The position numbers and the translations under genes are program-made. Positions 45,923-56,318 of a DNA stretch of 57,669 bases are shown here, one piece after another. The stretch comes from Rubellimicrobium mesophilum DSM 19309 (GTDB taxonomy: Bacteria; Pseudomonadota; Alphaproteobacteria; Rhodobacterales; Rhodobacteraceae), in assembly GCF_000600335.2 (NCBI RefSeq), contig NZ_KK088567.1:1-57669 (forward strand), in the 5' to 3' direction. The notes under the pieces were generated by a model. It saw only the letters and a list, made by a program, of their open reading frames with translations. It did not search any database and was not told the DNA's origin. Every line of letters begins with the position of its first letter. Position 1 is the first letter of the stretch.

Positions 45923-46933
45923 TCCGCTTCGACTATCACCGGCCCGAGGACCTGGAGGCCGCCCTCCAGGACGGATCGGGCGAACGGACCGCCTACCTCG
46001 CCGGCGGCACGAACCTTGTGGACCTCCTCAAGGAGAACGTCGCGCGGCCCCTGCGGATCGTGGACATCAACCGCCTGTCCCTGGGCGGGATCAGCGAGAC
46101 CGAGGCCGGCGGCCTGCGGCTGGGCGCCCTCGCCACCAACAGCGAGACGGCCTACGACGAACGGGTGCGGAGGCGCTATCCGCTGCTCAGCTCGGCGATC
46201 CTGGCGGGGGCGAGCCCGCAGCTCCGCAACGCCGCCACGAACGGCGGCAACCTCAACCAGCGGACACGGTGCTACTACTTCTACGACGTGGCGGCCCCCT
46301 GCAACAAGCGCGAGCCCGGCACGGGTTGCGGCGCCATCGGCGGCGTGAACCGCATCCATGCGATCCTGGGCGCGAGCGAGAGCTGCATTGCCACCCACCC
46401 GTCCGACATGTGCGTGGCGCTCGCGGCGCTGAAGGCAGAGGTGCGGGTGACGGGACCCGGGGGGCGAGCGGGTCATTCCCTTCGCCGACTACCACCGGCT
46501 GCCGGGCGACCAGCCGGAACAGGACAACACCCTCCGGCCGGGCGAGCTGGTGACCGCCATCGACCTCCCGTTCGAGGACTTCTCCGCGAACTACACCTAC
46601 CTGAAGCTGCGTGACCGCCTGTCCTATGCCTTCGCGCTGGTCTCCGTCGCCGTCGCGCTGCGGCTCGACGGCGGCCGCATCGCAGAGGCCCGCATCGCCC
46701 TTGGCGGCGTCGCGCACAAGCCCTGGCGACGCGGGGACGCCGAGGAAGCCCTTCGCGGATCGGTTGCAGACGCCGACGCCTTCTCGCGCGCTGCCGATCT
46801 GCTCCTGGACGGGGCGCAGGGCCAGGGCGGGAACGACTTCAAGGTCCCGCTGGCCCGCAAGGCCATCGGGCGCGCCCTGGCCCAGGCGGCTGCTGGCACG
46901 CCCCAGTCGCAGACCGACAAACGTATCGCCTGA
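45919..46933 (+). CDS. paoB: FAD subunit of the PaoABC-type oxidoreductase, one frameshift
   Basis: About 337 residues after removing one G from the six-base run at 46459-46464. FAD motifs: [32 protein letters not shown]. The PaoB-specific cysteine insert [20 protein letters not shown], which binds a 4Fe-4S cluster in the E. coli protein, is present. After the frameshift the protein continues [20 protein letters not shown] to [12 protein letters not shown] and the C-terminal domain. The shift lies in a homopolymer and is probably technical. Confidence 0.85.
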
Positions 46934-46946
46934 GAGGAGGACGACC

Positions 46947-49205
46947 ATGCCGGACACTCGCCACGAGCCCATTCGGGCCGGCATCGGCACGCCGCTCTCG
47001 CGCGTGGACGGGGTTGCCAAGGTCACGGGCGAGGCCCGCTACGCCGCCGAACGTCCGGCGGCCGGGCTCCTCCACGGGGTCGCAGTCTTGGCGCCCATCG
47101 CGCGGGGCAGGATCATCGGCTTCGACGAGACCGCCGCCCGCGCCGTGCCTGGGGTCGTCGAGATCCTGACCCATGAGAACCGCCCGGGCACGGCCTGGCG
47201 CGACCGCAACTTCAGCGACGAGACGGCGCCTCCGGGCCATCCTTTTCGCGCTCTCGATGATGCGACGATCCACTTCGCGGGCCAGCCCGTCGCTGTCGTG
47301 GTCGCCACCACCTTCGAGGCCGCGCGCTTCGCCGCCTCCCTCCTCCGGGTCCGCTGCGAGGAGGAGCCGCACGAGATGGACTTCAACACGGCCCGCGTCG
47401 AAGCCTACGATCCGCCGAAGAAGCGCTCGGGCCATCAAGCGATCAAGGCCCGGGGCGACGCGGCCGAGGCCTGGGAGGCCGCGCCGTTCAAGGTCGACGC
47501 CGAGTTCCACCTCGCGACCGAGCATCACAACCCCATGGAGATGCACGCGACCACCGTGATCCATGGGCAGGACGGCAGCCTCACCGTCCACGACAAGACG
47601 CAGGGCGCGCCCAACGTCCAGAGCTATCTCTGCTCGGTCTTCGGCCTGTCCAGCGACAAGGTCCGCGTGGTCAGCGAATACGTGGGCGGCGGCTTCGGCT
47701 CGGGCCTCCGCCCCCAATGGCAGGTCCAGGTCGCCGTCATGGCCGCCCTGAAGCTCGAGCGGTCCGTGCGCGTGGTGATGACGCGCCAGCAGATGTTCAC
47801 CCATGTCCACCGACCCGAGGCCTGGCAACGGGTGCGCCTGGCCACCGACGACGTGGGACAGCTTCGGGCCATCCGCAACGAGGCCGTGACCGCGACCTCG
47901 CGCTTCGAGGACAACCAGGAGAACGTCGTCAACTGGGGCCTCATGGCCTACGCCTGCCCCAATGCCGACGGCGACTACAAGGTGGCCCAACGCGACACCT
48001 ACACCAGCGGCGACATGCGCGCGCCGGGCGCGGCCACCGGCATGACCCTCTTCGAGATGGCGATGGACGAGATGGCCGAGACGGCCGGGCTCGACCCCCT
48101 CGCCTTTCGCCTCCTCAACTACTCCAAGGTGGATGCGATGAGCGGCCTGCCCTACACCTCCAAGGCCTTGCGCGAGGCCTACCGTGCGGGCGCCGAGGCC
48201 TTCGGCTGGGAAGGACGGCCCTTTGCGCCCCGGTCCATGAAGGACGGGCACGACCTCGTTGGCCAGGGCATGGCGACCGGGATGTGGGAAGCCGGCTTCC
48301 AGAAGACCTCGGCCCGAGCCCGCTTGACCTCCGATGGCCGACTCGAAGTGGCCTCGGCCACCGCCGACATCGGCACCGGCACCTACACGACCATGGTCCT
48401 CGTGGCCGCCGACGCCCTGGGGATGGACCCGGCCCGGATCACCGCGAAGCTCGGAGACTCCAACCTGCCCAAGGCACCGGTCGAGGGCGGCTCCACGGCG
48501 GCGGCCTCGGTTGGGGCGGCCGTGGACCTCGCCTGCCGCGCCCTGGCGAAGCAACTCCTCAAGGCCGCGCGCAAGGTCGAGGGCGACCCGCTGGGGCGCG
48601 CGGGCCTGGACGACGTGGAGCTGAGGGACGGCTGCATCGTCCTCAAGGAGGACCGGTCCAAGTCGGTCGGCTTCACGCAGGCGATGCAGGCCGCCGGTCT
48701 CGACGAGGTTGTGGCGGAGGAGACGGCAGGGCCGAGCCTCGGCGGCTCGGTCAGCCAGATGCGCACATCGCGCGCCACGCACTCGGCCGTCTTCGCCGAG
48801 GTCCGGGTGGACGAGGAGTTGGGCGTCGTCCGGGTCACGCGGGTGGTCAACGCGGTCGCGGCGGGACGGATCATCAACCCCAAGACCGCGCGCAGCCAGA
48901 TCCTGGGCGGCGTGGTCATGGGGATCGGCATGGCGCTCCACGAGGAGACCTTCGCCGACCTCCGGCTCGGCCGCTGGATGAACCACAACCTCGCCGAATA
49001 CCACGTGCCGGCCCATGCCGACGTCGCGGACATCGAGGTGATCTTCGTGGACGAGGTCGACCCGGTCGTGACCCCCCTAGGCGTCAAGGGCCTGGGCGAG
49101 ATCGGCATCGTCAGCACCGCTGCCGCCGTCGCCAACGCCATCTGGCACGCGACGGGCCAGCGCCATCGCAGCCTGCCCATCACCATCGACAAGCTCATCG
49201 CCTGA
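46947..49205 (+). CDS. paoC: Molybdenum-binding large subunit of the PaoABC-type oxidoreductase
   Basis: 752 residues, intact. Start at the ATG after GAGAGGAGG, 13 bases past paoB. Landmarks: PLSRVDGVAKVTGEARYAAE, TEHHNPMEMHATTV, VSEYVGGGFGSGLRPQWQ, SGDMRAPGAATGM, ATADIGTGTYTTM and the catalytic-glutamate segment GVKGLGEIGIVSTAAA. E. coli PaoABC oxidises aromatic and aliphatic aldehydes using the MCD cofactor. The mocA and xdhC genes in the divergent operon could mature it. Confidence 0.9.
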   Translation: MPDTRHEPIRAGIGTPLSRVDGVAKVTGEARYAAERPAAGLLHGVAVLAPIARGRIIGFDETAARAVPGVVEILTHENRPGTAWRDRNFSDETAPPGHPFRALDDATIHFAGQPVAVVVATTFEAARFAASLLRVRCEEEPHEMDFNTARVEAYDPPKKRSGHQAIKARGDAAEAWEAAPFKVDAEFHLATEHHNPMEMHATTVIHGQDGSLTVHDKTQGAPNVQSYLCSVFGLSSDKVRVVSEYVGGGFGSGLRPQWQVQVAVMAALKLERSVRVVMTRQQMFTHVHRPEAWQRVRLATDDVGQLRAIRNEAVTATSRFEDNQENVVNWGLMAYACPNADGDYKVAQRDTYTSGDMRAPGAATGMTLFEMAMDEMAETAGLDPLAFRLLNYSKVDAMSGLPYTSKALREAYRAGAEAFGWEGRPFAPRSMKDGHDLVGQGMATGMWEAGFQKTSARARLTSDGRLEVASATADIGTGTYTTMVLVAADALGMDPARITAKLGDSNLPKAPVEGGSTAAASVGAAVDLACRALAKQLLKAARKVEGDPLGRAGLDDVELRDGCIVLKEDRSKSVGFTQAMQAAGLDEVVAEETAGPSLGGSVSQMRTSRATHSAVFAEVRVDEELGVVRVTRVVNAVAAGRIINPKTARSQILGGVVMGIGMALHEETFADLRLGRWMNHNLAEYHVPAHADVADIEVIFVDEVDPVVTPLGVKGLGEIGIVSTAAAVANAIWHATGQRHRSLPITIDKLIA

Positions 49206-49744
49206 GCCCGCAGGCGCCGGTCCGCGGATCGGCGCGTCCACGCTTCCGTCGCGATCCCAGCAGAACGGCTCGTTTGCATCTGAGCTCCAGGTCAGCACGC
49301 GGGCCTAGGTCAGGGAGACCGGTCCCCTCGCCTGGGCCCCCTCGCAGTCAGGACTCTCGCCATTCCCGCCGTCCGGGCGCTCCTGCCCAGTCCCAGGTCG
49401 CCCCAGACGCGGGAGCGCGGACCCTGCCCCGACCGGGCCGGCCCTCAAACCTGCTGCGGCTCTTGACGCCAAGTCGCCGGCGTGACCGTCTTCGAGGACG
49501 TCCGCGTCCGAGTCACCACCTCTGGCGTCGCGGCCATGGACCGGTACGAGCCCGAGAGCGCGCGCCAGACGGAGCCCGGCTCCGGAGACCCGATCCGGAG
49601 ACCGGTGGCCCAAGCGGCACCCCTCCCATCGCCAAGGGCAGCCCGTGGCACGGCGGCTGGACCCGGTCATTCCGGCTCTCTTCCCTAGCTCGATTCCCGA
49701 GCGGCAGGGCCTAGGTCAGGCCGATCCCAGCCCCAGGAGGAGCC
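49206..49744. other. Gene-free stretch with a 14-base direct repeat
   Basis: GGGCCTAGGTCAGG occurs at 49301-49314 and again at 49707-49720. The second copy lies 25 bases before the next gene. No coding frame of quality is seen between them. Confidence 0.5.
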
Positions 49745-50362
49745 ATGGACGGATCAACATCCCCCTCGCGACCGGAGCCGGAGACGCCCCAGGACCGCTC
49801 GATCTCGGTCCTGGTGACCCGGGCCGTGCCGGAAGGCCAGCAGGAGGCACTCGAGCGCGAGGTGGAGACCATCCTCGACACCGCCCGCGACGAGCCGGGG
49901 CACCTGGGCTCCGTGGTCCTGCGCGGGCGCGAGGGCGACAAGCCGCAGCTCAACGCGGTGCTGCGCTTCACCGACGAGGCGGCCTGGACCCGCTGGCAGG
50001 CCGGCCCCCACCACCAGCAACTCCTGGAGAGGAAAGCGGCCCGCACGGGCGCCCCTGCCGAGGTCCGGCTCGCGCAGGGCATCGAGGGCTGGTTCGACCT
50101 GCCCGGCCAGTCCGGCGGCCGCGCCCCGCCCAAGTGGCGCATGGCGGCCGTGACCTGGATCACGATCCTGCCGGTGCTCCTGGCCGTGTCCTACGCGCTC
50201 AAGCCGCTGGTCGACGACTGGCCCCAGTGGGCGCGGTTGGGGGTGAGCACGCTCATCACCGTGCCGCTGATGACCTGGGTCGCCATGCCGGCGGCCACGC
50301 ACCTGTTCCGCCGCTGGCTCTATCCGGATGGCAAGCCCCAAGGGGAGACCCAAGCCGGCTGA
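49745..50362 (+). CDS. ABM-domain protein with C-terminal membrane helices
   Basis: 205 residues; ATG after AGGAGGAGCC. Residues ~18-110 resemble an antibiotic-biosynthesis-monooxygenase ferredoxin-like domain (ISVLVTRAVPEGQQEALEREV, VVLRGREGDKPQLNAVLRF, AWTRWQAGPHHQQLLERKA). Two membrane helices follow (AAVTWITILPVLLAVSYAL, LGVSTLITVPLMTWVAMPAA). This fusion is known in bacteria but its function is not. Convergent with the SDR gene, 12 bases apart. Confidence 0.75.
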   Translation: MDGSTSPSRPEPETPQDRSISVLVTRAVPEGQQEALEREVETILDTARDEPGHLGSVVLRGREGDKPQLNAVLRFTDEAAWTRWQAGPHHQQLLERKAARTGAPAEVRLAQGIEGWFDLPGQSGGRAPPKWRMAAVTWITILPVLLAVSYALKPLVDDWPQWARLGVSTLITVPLMTWVAMPAATHLFRRWLYPDGKPQGETQAG

Positions 50363-50374
50363 CGCGGGTCTGGA

Positions 50375-51172
50375 TTACGTCTTGCCGGACCCGGGCTCCG
50401 AGAGCCCCCGGTGGATCTGCGCGGCCAGGGGCGCGGGCGTCACGTCCGCCACGCCGGCCATGACCTTGTTCCTGAGCGTCGGCACCACCTTGTGCGTGTC
50501 GGCCATCAGCGCCTCGTAGGCCGCCTTGGCCACCACGTCGGGGTCGTCCTTGCTCTGCGTGGCACCCGCCCGGGTGTCGTCCATGTCGGCGCGGTGGAAG
50601 AAGCCCGTGTCGGTGACGCCCGGCATCAGCACCATGACGGCGACGTCGGTGTCCTTGAGCTCGTTCCGCGGCGCCTCGCCGAACCAGCGCAGGAACACCT
50701 TGGTGCCGCCATAGACCGCCCCGAAGGGGTCGGGCATCGTCGCGGCGATGGACGACGTGAAGAGGAGCTTGCCCTCGTTGCGCGCCACCATGCCCTTCAG
50801 CACCAGCTTGATGAGCTGCACTGCGCCCCGGACGTTCAGGTCGACCATGCGCAGCTCGCGCTGCAGGTCGGTCTCGACGAAGGCGTTGCCCAGGCCCACC
50901 CCGGCATTGACGCAAAGCACGTCCACTGGGCGGCCCCGAAGCGCGCCGTAGAGGCTGTTCACGCCTTCCTCGGTCGCGAGGTCGCCCGCATGGGTCTCCA
51001 ACTTCGCGCCCCCCGCCGCAAGGCAGGCGGCGGCCTGCTCGAGGTGGTGGGCGTCCTCGGCGGCGATCAGGATGTCGTAGCCGTTGCTGGCGAACTGCTG
51101 GGCCAGCGAATAGCCGATGCCGTTCGAGCCGCCGGTGACGACGGGCAGGGGTCTCGTTCCATATTGGGGCAT
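50375..51172 (-). CDS. Short-chain dehydrogenase/reductase
   Basis: 265 residues from the ATG at 51170-51172. Cofactor motif VVTGGSNGIGYSLA, then VLCVNAGVG, catalytic FTSSIAATMPDPFGAVYGGTK (Ser, Tyr, Lys) and MPGVTDTGFF. Classical SDR of the type acting on ketones or aldehydes with NAD(P)H. It lies 64 bases downstream of the decayed paoC-like gene, on the same strand, and may have been its operon partner. Confidence 0.85.
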   Translation of the reverse strand: MPQYGTRPLPVVTGGSNGIGYSLAQQFASNGYDILIAAEDAHHLEQAAACLAAGGAKLETHAGDLATEEGVNSLYGALRGRPVDVLCVNAGVGLGNAFVETDLQRELRMVDLNVRGAVQLIKLVLKGMVARNEGKLLFTSSIAATMPDPFGAVYGGTKVFLRWFGEAPRNELKDTDVAVMVLMPGVTDTGFFHRADMDDTRAGATQSKDDPDVVAKAAYEALMADTHKVVPTLRNKVMAGVADVTPAPLAAQIHRGLSEPGSGKT

Positions 51173-51236
51173 GACGCTGTCCGGGGCCTGGGTCGCCCTT
51201 GAATCCCGCCCGGACGCATCGGTTCCGACGGCCCGC

Positions 51237-53471
51237 TCAGAGCAGTTCCTCGATGCGGATGGGGAGCCTGCGGATGCGACGGCTGGTGGCGTGCCAAACC
51301 GCATTGGCGATGGCGGCGTTCATGCCGACGATGCCGATCTCGCCGACGCCCTGGATGCCCAGCGGGTTCACCCGATCGTCCGTCTCGGGGACCATGACGA
51401 CCTCGACCTTACACGTCGGCGTTCACCGGGACGGGATACTCGGACAGGTTGTCGTTGACATAGCGGGCGTGGGCGAGGTCGATCTCGGTCCTCTCCTCCA
51501 GCGCGGCGCCGAGGCCCCAGATCATGCCGCCCATGTACTGGCTGAGCGCGGTCAGCGGGTTGACGATGGTCCCTGCCGCGAAGGCGCCGGCCATGCGGAG
51601 CACCCGGATCTCGCAGGTCAGGCGGTGGACGCGCACCTCGACGAACTGCGCCCCATAGGCGTAGGCGTGGATGTCCTGGCGCTGGTGGCCGCGCAGCATG
51701 GCGAGCTTGCCGGAGTAGAGCTTGTCCACGCTCTCGGGCGGCAGCCCCTCCGGGACGTGCTCGGCGTGGATCTCGACGGCGCCCCCCGTGACGCGGCGGA
51801 CAGCATCCTCCAGCGGCTCGTTCGGACCGAAGAGCGCCCCGAGACGACCATTGGTCAGGCGGAGCGCCTCGGCCTTCTGCCCGGCGAGCGGCCCATTGCT
51901 CGCGACCGCCGCGTCGGCAAGGCGACGGATCACGGCGTTGCAGGCCCAGGTCACGGCATGGGTGATGGTGGCCGTGTGGCGCGACCCCGCCGCGAGCGAG
52001 GCCGGGGGCGGCGTGCTGTCGTCCATTCGCACCTCGACCCGGTGGATCGACAGACCCAGCCGGTCGGCGGCGGTGATGGCGACCACGGTGTAGGCCCCGG
52101 TCACGATGTCGTGTCCGGCGAGCGACACGGTCGCATGCCCGTCCGCGCGGAGCGAGACCCGCGCGGCGGTCGAGGCGATGTTGGACGGATAGGCTGCGGT
52201 CGCGCAGCCCTAGCCGACCAGCCAATCGCCGTCCCGCATCGTCCCGGGCTGTGCTGGCCGCCCCGCCCAGCCGAAGCGTGCGGTGCCCTGGTCGAGGCAC
52301 TCGACCAGATGGCGGCTGGAGACGGCGTGCCGTCCACAGGGTCCGTCTGCGTGTCGTTGATCCGCCGCAGCTCGATGGGGTCGATCCCGAGCTTCACGGC
52401 CAGCTCGCCCATCGCGCTTTCCAGCGCGAACAGGTAGGGCGTGCCGGGCGGCGCCCGCATGAAGCCCGGCGTATTGCGGTCGGCATTGGCGAGGTTGACC
52501 CGCGTCTGGATGTTCGGGACCGCATGGACCCGCGTCGTCGTCTCGGTGCCCGAGACATTGTACTGGCTCGGGCGACCCGTGAGCTCCCACCCTTCGTGCC
52601 GCAGCGCCGTGAGCTTGCCGTCCCGCGACGCACCAAGCTGGATATGGTGGCGCATCTCGGGCCGGTAGGTCGCGATGGTGAAGCCTTGGTCGCGCGTGGC
52701 CACCAACTTGACCGAGCCGCCGGGCCGCCATCGCGATCCAGGCCGTCCGCGCCGTCGCGTTGCCCTTGGACCCGAAGGCCCCGCCGACAAAGCGGGAGAT
52801 CACGCGGACATCGGCCAGGTCCACCCCGATCTGGTTCACGACGTTGCCGGGCAGGCCATGGGCGAACTGGCTCGGCTTCCAGATGGTGAGCTGGTCGCCG
52901 TTCCACTCGGCGGTGGTGGTGAAGAGCTCGATGGGGTTGTGGTGCTGGTGGGCGTCTCGTAGCGCTCGTCCACCGTGACCTCGGCGCGGGCCAGGGCGCT
53001 GGCGACGTCGCCCACGTCGTAGTCCTCATGCTCGCCGGGCTCGCGCCGCTCCTCGTCGACGCCCGGGCAGTCGAAGGTGGCCGAATGCACCTCCCGCTCG
53101 AAGTGGACGCGGACGCGGAAGGCGGCGTCGCGGGCGACCTCGTAGCTGTCGGCGAGCACGATCCCGATGATTCGGCCGTCGTGCCAGACGCGGTCGTCCT
53201 GCATCGTCGTCGTGGTCTCGCCCCCCGACTGCTGCTCGGGCACCTTGGCCTCGTCGCCCACGTTCTCGTGCGTGAGGATGTCGAGCACGTCGGGCAGAGC
53301 CTGGGCCTCCTCCAAGTCGAAGCCCTTGATCCGGCCCTTCGCGATGGCGCTGGTAAGGAGAAAGGCCGAGGTCGGGTTCTTGACGTCCTCATCCGAGGGA
53401 TAGAGCGCGCGGCCCGTGACCTTGGCGCGGCCGTCGATGCGGGGGGTGGGCTGGCCGATGCGCGTGGTCAT
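51237..53471 (-). pseudogene. Decayed paoC-type molybdenum-binding subunit (second copy)
   Basis: Pieces of one ~745-codon gene occur in several frames. From the ATG at 53471: PRIDGRAKVTGRALYPSDED to VTVDERYETPT. After shifts near 52947, 52730 and 52330 come VISRFVGGAFGSKGNATARTA, GFMRAPPGTPYLFALESAMG and VSSRHLVECLDQG. An in-frame TAG follows at 52210-52212 (tryptophan expected). Then SLAGHDIVTGAYTVVA, GGMIWGLGAALEERTEIDLA, a TAA with shift near 51410, and the end GIQGVGEIGIVGMNAAIANA. Some shifts are one-base, but the nonsense codon and the density of lesions point to a true pseudogene. Paralogous to the intact paoC. Confidence 0.85.
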
Positions 53472-54489
53472 GGCGCGACCTCTTTGACCTTCACCTCCAG
53501 GAGGGCGCGAACCAGCGTGCGGCGGCCCAGCTCCACCTTGTAGGCGTTCTCCCCATGCGTGACGGCTTCGGCCAGCGCCGCCTCGGCCGCCTCGCGCGCG
53601 CGGGCCTCGTCGAGGACCTGTCCAGCCAGCGCCCCCTCGGCCTCGTGCGAACGCCAGGGCTTCGCGGGCAGCCCGCCCAGGCCGATGCGCGCTGTCACGA
53701 CATTGTCGCCGTCCATCTCCAGCGCCACCGCCGCCGAGGCGAGCGCGAAGTCATAGGACGCCCGGTCACGCACCTTCACGTAGGCCGAGCGGCGGGTCCA
53801 CGGCCCGGCCGGCACCCAGTGATGAGGTCGCCGGGGGCAAGCGTGGTCTCGATGTGCGGCGCGTCGCCGGACGGGCGGTGCAGATTCTCGAAGGGCAGGG
53901 TCCGCTCCGATCCATCGGTGCCCCGGACCGTAACCTCCGCCCTGAGCGTCACCAGCGCGATGGCGAAGTCGCCGGAATAGTTGGCGATGCAGCGCTCGCT
54001 GGTCCCCAGCACGGCGAGCCGGCGGTTGCGGCACTCCAGCACCGCGCAGCCGCTGCCGGTCTCGCGCTTGTTGCAGGCGGCGCACTGCCGGTCGCGGAAG
54101 TAGTGGCACCGCGTCCGCTGGAGCACGTTGCCCGCCAGCGTCGCCATGTTCCGCAACTGCGGGCTCGCGGCCTACCAGAGCGCGTCGGCGATCATCGGAT
54201 AGTCGCGCCTGATGCCCGCGTCCTCGGTCGCCTGCACCATCGTCACCGCAGCGCCGAGCCAGAGGCCTCACCCGTACGGCTCGATCCGCCCATGCTCCTG
54301 CCGCAGGACCGAGATGTCGATGAGCCGCTCGGGCCGCATCACATCGAGCTTCATGAAGTCGAGGAGCGTCGTCCCGCCCGCGATGTACTGGGTCGAGGCC
54401 CGGATCTGGGCATCGGCCGGCGGCTGACCCGAGGCGAGCCTCAACGCCTCGTCGGTGTCCCCGGCGCGGTCAAGGGAGAAGGCACGCAT
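53468..54489 (-). pseudogene. Decayed paoB-type FAD subunit (second copy)
   Basis: From ATG 54489 the frame gives STQYIAGGTTLLDFMKLDVM, then an in-frame TGA at 54268-54270. It continues unshifted as GLWLGAAVTMVQATEDAG to a TAG at 54172-54174 that stands where the family has CAG (ALW-stop-AASPQLRNMATLAGN). The cysteine insert CHYFRDRQCAACNKRETGSGC is preserved. A frameshift near 53820 precedes the intact C-terminus SAYVKVRDRASYDFALASAA. Both stops can be explained by single substitutions, not by run-length errors. Confidence 0.85.
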
Positions 54490-54958
54490 TCAGGCCTCCA
54501 TCTGCGGCTTGGCCCGAAGCACGGCCTTGACGATGTTGGGATAGGCAGCGCAACGGCACAGGTTACCGCTCATGTATTCGCGGACCTCGTCCTCGGAGCC
54601 CGCATGGCCCTCCTGGGCGCAGGCGATGGCCGACAGGATCTGCCCCGGCGTGCAGTAGCCGCACTGACTGATAGCCGTCGCACTCGACGAGGGCTTGCTG
54701 CATGGGGTGGAGCGGCCCGGTTTCGGCCGCGAGGCCCTCGATGGTCGTGATCTCGCCGTCGGCCAGGGCTGCGAGGACGAAGCAGGACAGCACCCGCTGC
54801 CCGTCGATCAGGAGCATGCAGGCGCCGCACTGGCCCTGGTCGCAGCCCTTCTTGGCCCGGTCAGCCCAGGTCGCTCGCGCAGCGCGTCGAGCAGCACGGT
54901 CCGGGGGATCGACCGACCGGCGATGCTCGTGGCCGTTCACGCGGAAGGTGATGTTCAT
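54490..54958 (-). pseudogene. Decayed paoA-type 2Fe-2S subunit (second copy)
   Basis: Starts [19 protein letters not shown] pair of compensating shifts (about 54905 and 54858) scrambles the next 18 residues. [20 protein letters not shown] follows intact. At about 54665-54672 CAGTCAGT stands where one CAGT is expected, breaking [14 protein letters not shown]. The C-terminal [17 protein letters not shown] is in the shifted frame. A 4-bp tandem duplication is a classic slippage mutation. Abuts paoB2 with no overlap. Confidence 0.82.
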
Positions 54959-56087
54959 GAGCGGCTCCACAGCCCGGCATCCGTAGGATGGGCTTCGCGG
55001 TGCGCCCGGCGTCGCTGTCGTCGATGGCCTGGTTGACCTCCGCGAAGTCGTAGAACCGCACGAGCTTCTCGACCGGAAAGCGGCCCTGCCGGTGCAGCTC
55101 CATGAGGCTTTCGAGGAACATGGGCGTCTGACCGCCCCCGCCCATGACGCCAATGATGCGTTTGCCATGCATCAGCACGTCCGGATGGTTGGCGCTGATC
55201 TCGGCCGTCATCTTGGCCCCGCCGACCATGGCGCAGGTGTCGCGGATGCCCAGCGCCGCGATGCCCTCGCCCACGAGGTTCGAGCCATCCGTCGCCTCGA
55301 TAGCGTAGTCGAGCCGGTCACCGCAGAGCTCCTTGAGCCCGGCCACCGTGTCGGCCCCGTGCTCCAGCGTGTTTGTCGCGCCAAGCTCGCGGGCGAGAGC
55401 CAGCCGCTCTGGCACGTTGTCGACGGCGATGATGTGCGTGGCCCCGGTCAGGCGCGCGGCCATGACGGCGGCGAGGCACACGTTCCTCGCCCCGAAGATC
55501 GCGACCGCGCTGCCCGGCAGGGGCCGAAGCTCGTTCAGGATGGTTCCCGCGCCGGTCGAGATGCTGCATCCGAACGGGCCGGTCAGGTCGGGATCGACCC
55601 CCTCGGGCACGCGGGCGAGTGGGCGTTCCAGGGCCACCGCGTGCGCCGCCCAGGAGGACTGCTGGAAGAAGCGCGCCGCCAGCCCCTCGCCGCCCAGCCG
55701 CCGCATCCCGCCCGAGCCGTCGAGCCGGTGGCCGCCGAAGGTGAGCACCTGCCCCTTCTCGCAGTAGCACGGCTTGCCCCTGCGGCAGGAGCGGCACTCC
55801 CCGCATTAGGGAAAGCCGATCATCACCCGGTCGCCGGGCCCGAAGCCTTTCACCTCGCGCCCGACGGCCTCGACGACCCCGGCCCCCTCGTGGCCCCGCG
55901 CGCCCGGCGTGGGGTAAGGCTCCAGCCCGTGGATGCAGCCGCGGTCGGTGCCGCAGACGCCGCAGCTCGCGATCCGCACCAGAACCTCGCCCTCGCGCGG
56001 GCCGTCGAGCTCCACCCCCTCCAGCTGGATGCTGCGGCGGGTGATCGTCCCGTCCGCTTTCTCCATCACCGCTGCCGTGATCCGCAT
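54861..56087 (-). pseudogene. Decayed zinc-dependent aryl/allyl-alcohol dehydrogenase
   Basis: ATG at 56085-56087: RITAAVMEKADGTITRRSI, ASCGVCGTDRG (catalytic zinc Cys), GHEGAGVVEAVGREVKGFGPGDRV, then an in-frame TAA at 55806-55808. It continues unshifted through the structural-zinc cysteines CGECRSCRRGKPCYC to GCSISTGAGTILNELRP. The NAD motif reads AIFGARNVCLAAVMAA, where a GxGxxG-type glycine pattern is expected. The frame runs past the family C-terminus (KPILRM) into paoA2, so its own stop is lost. With a downstream aldehyde oxidoreductase it would have formed an alcohol-to-aldehyde-to-acid route. Confidence 0.82.
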
Positions 56088-56318
56088 TCCCCGGTCCTTC
56101 CCGAAGGTACGGGACCGGCCTCCAGCCATCGCGTCCAGCGGGTCCTAGCGGCGCATGACGGGCGGTGTTCCAAGCCATCCGGGTTTCGGCGTGGCGATCA
56201 GCGGAATGGCGCAGGACTCACCTCCGAGCGGAACCCTGGGCCCGCTCGCGGTTTTCAGACCTGACCGGCGCGGTCGCGCGGCGCGCGGCCCTCCGACTCC
56301 CCTGACAAGGATCAGACC

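Noticed and set aside
46839..49016. 725-codon leftward open frame opposite paoC
   Set aside because: Mirror of the intact paoC; no motifs, no ribosome site, His/Gly/Glu-rich shadow composition.
52210..52212. TAG as a recoded codon in the paoC-like gene
   Set aside because: The same cluster also has TGA, TAA and a second TAG plus frameshifts; several different stops cannot be explained by recoding, so decay is simpler.
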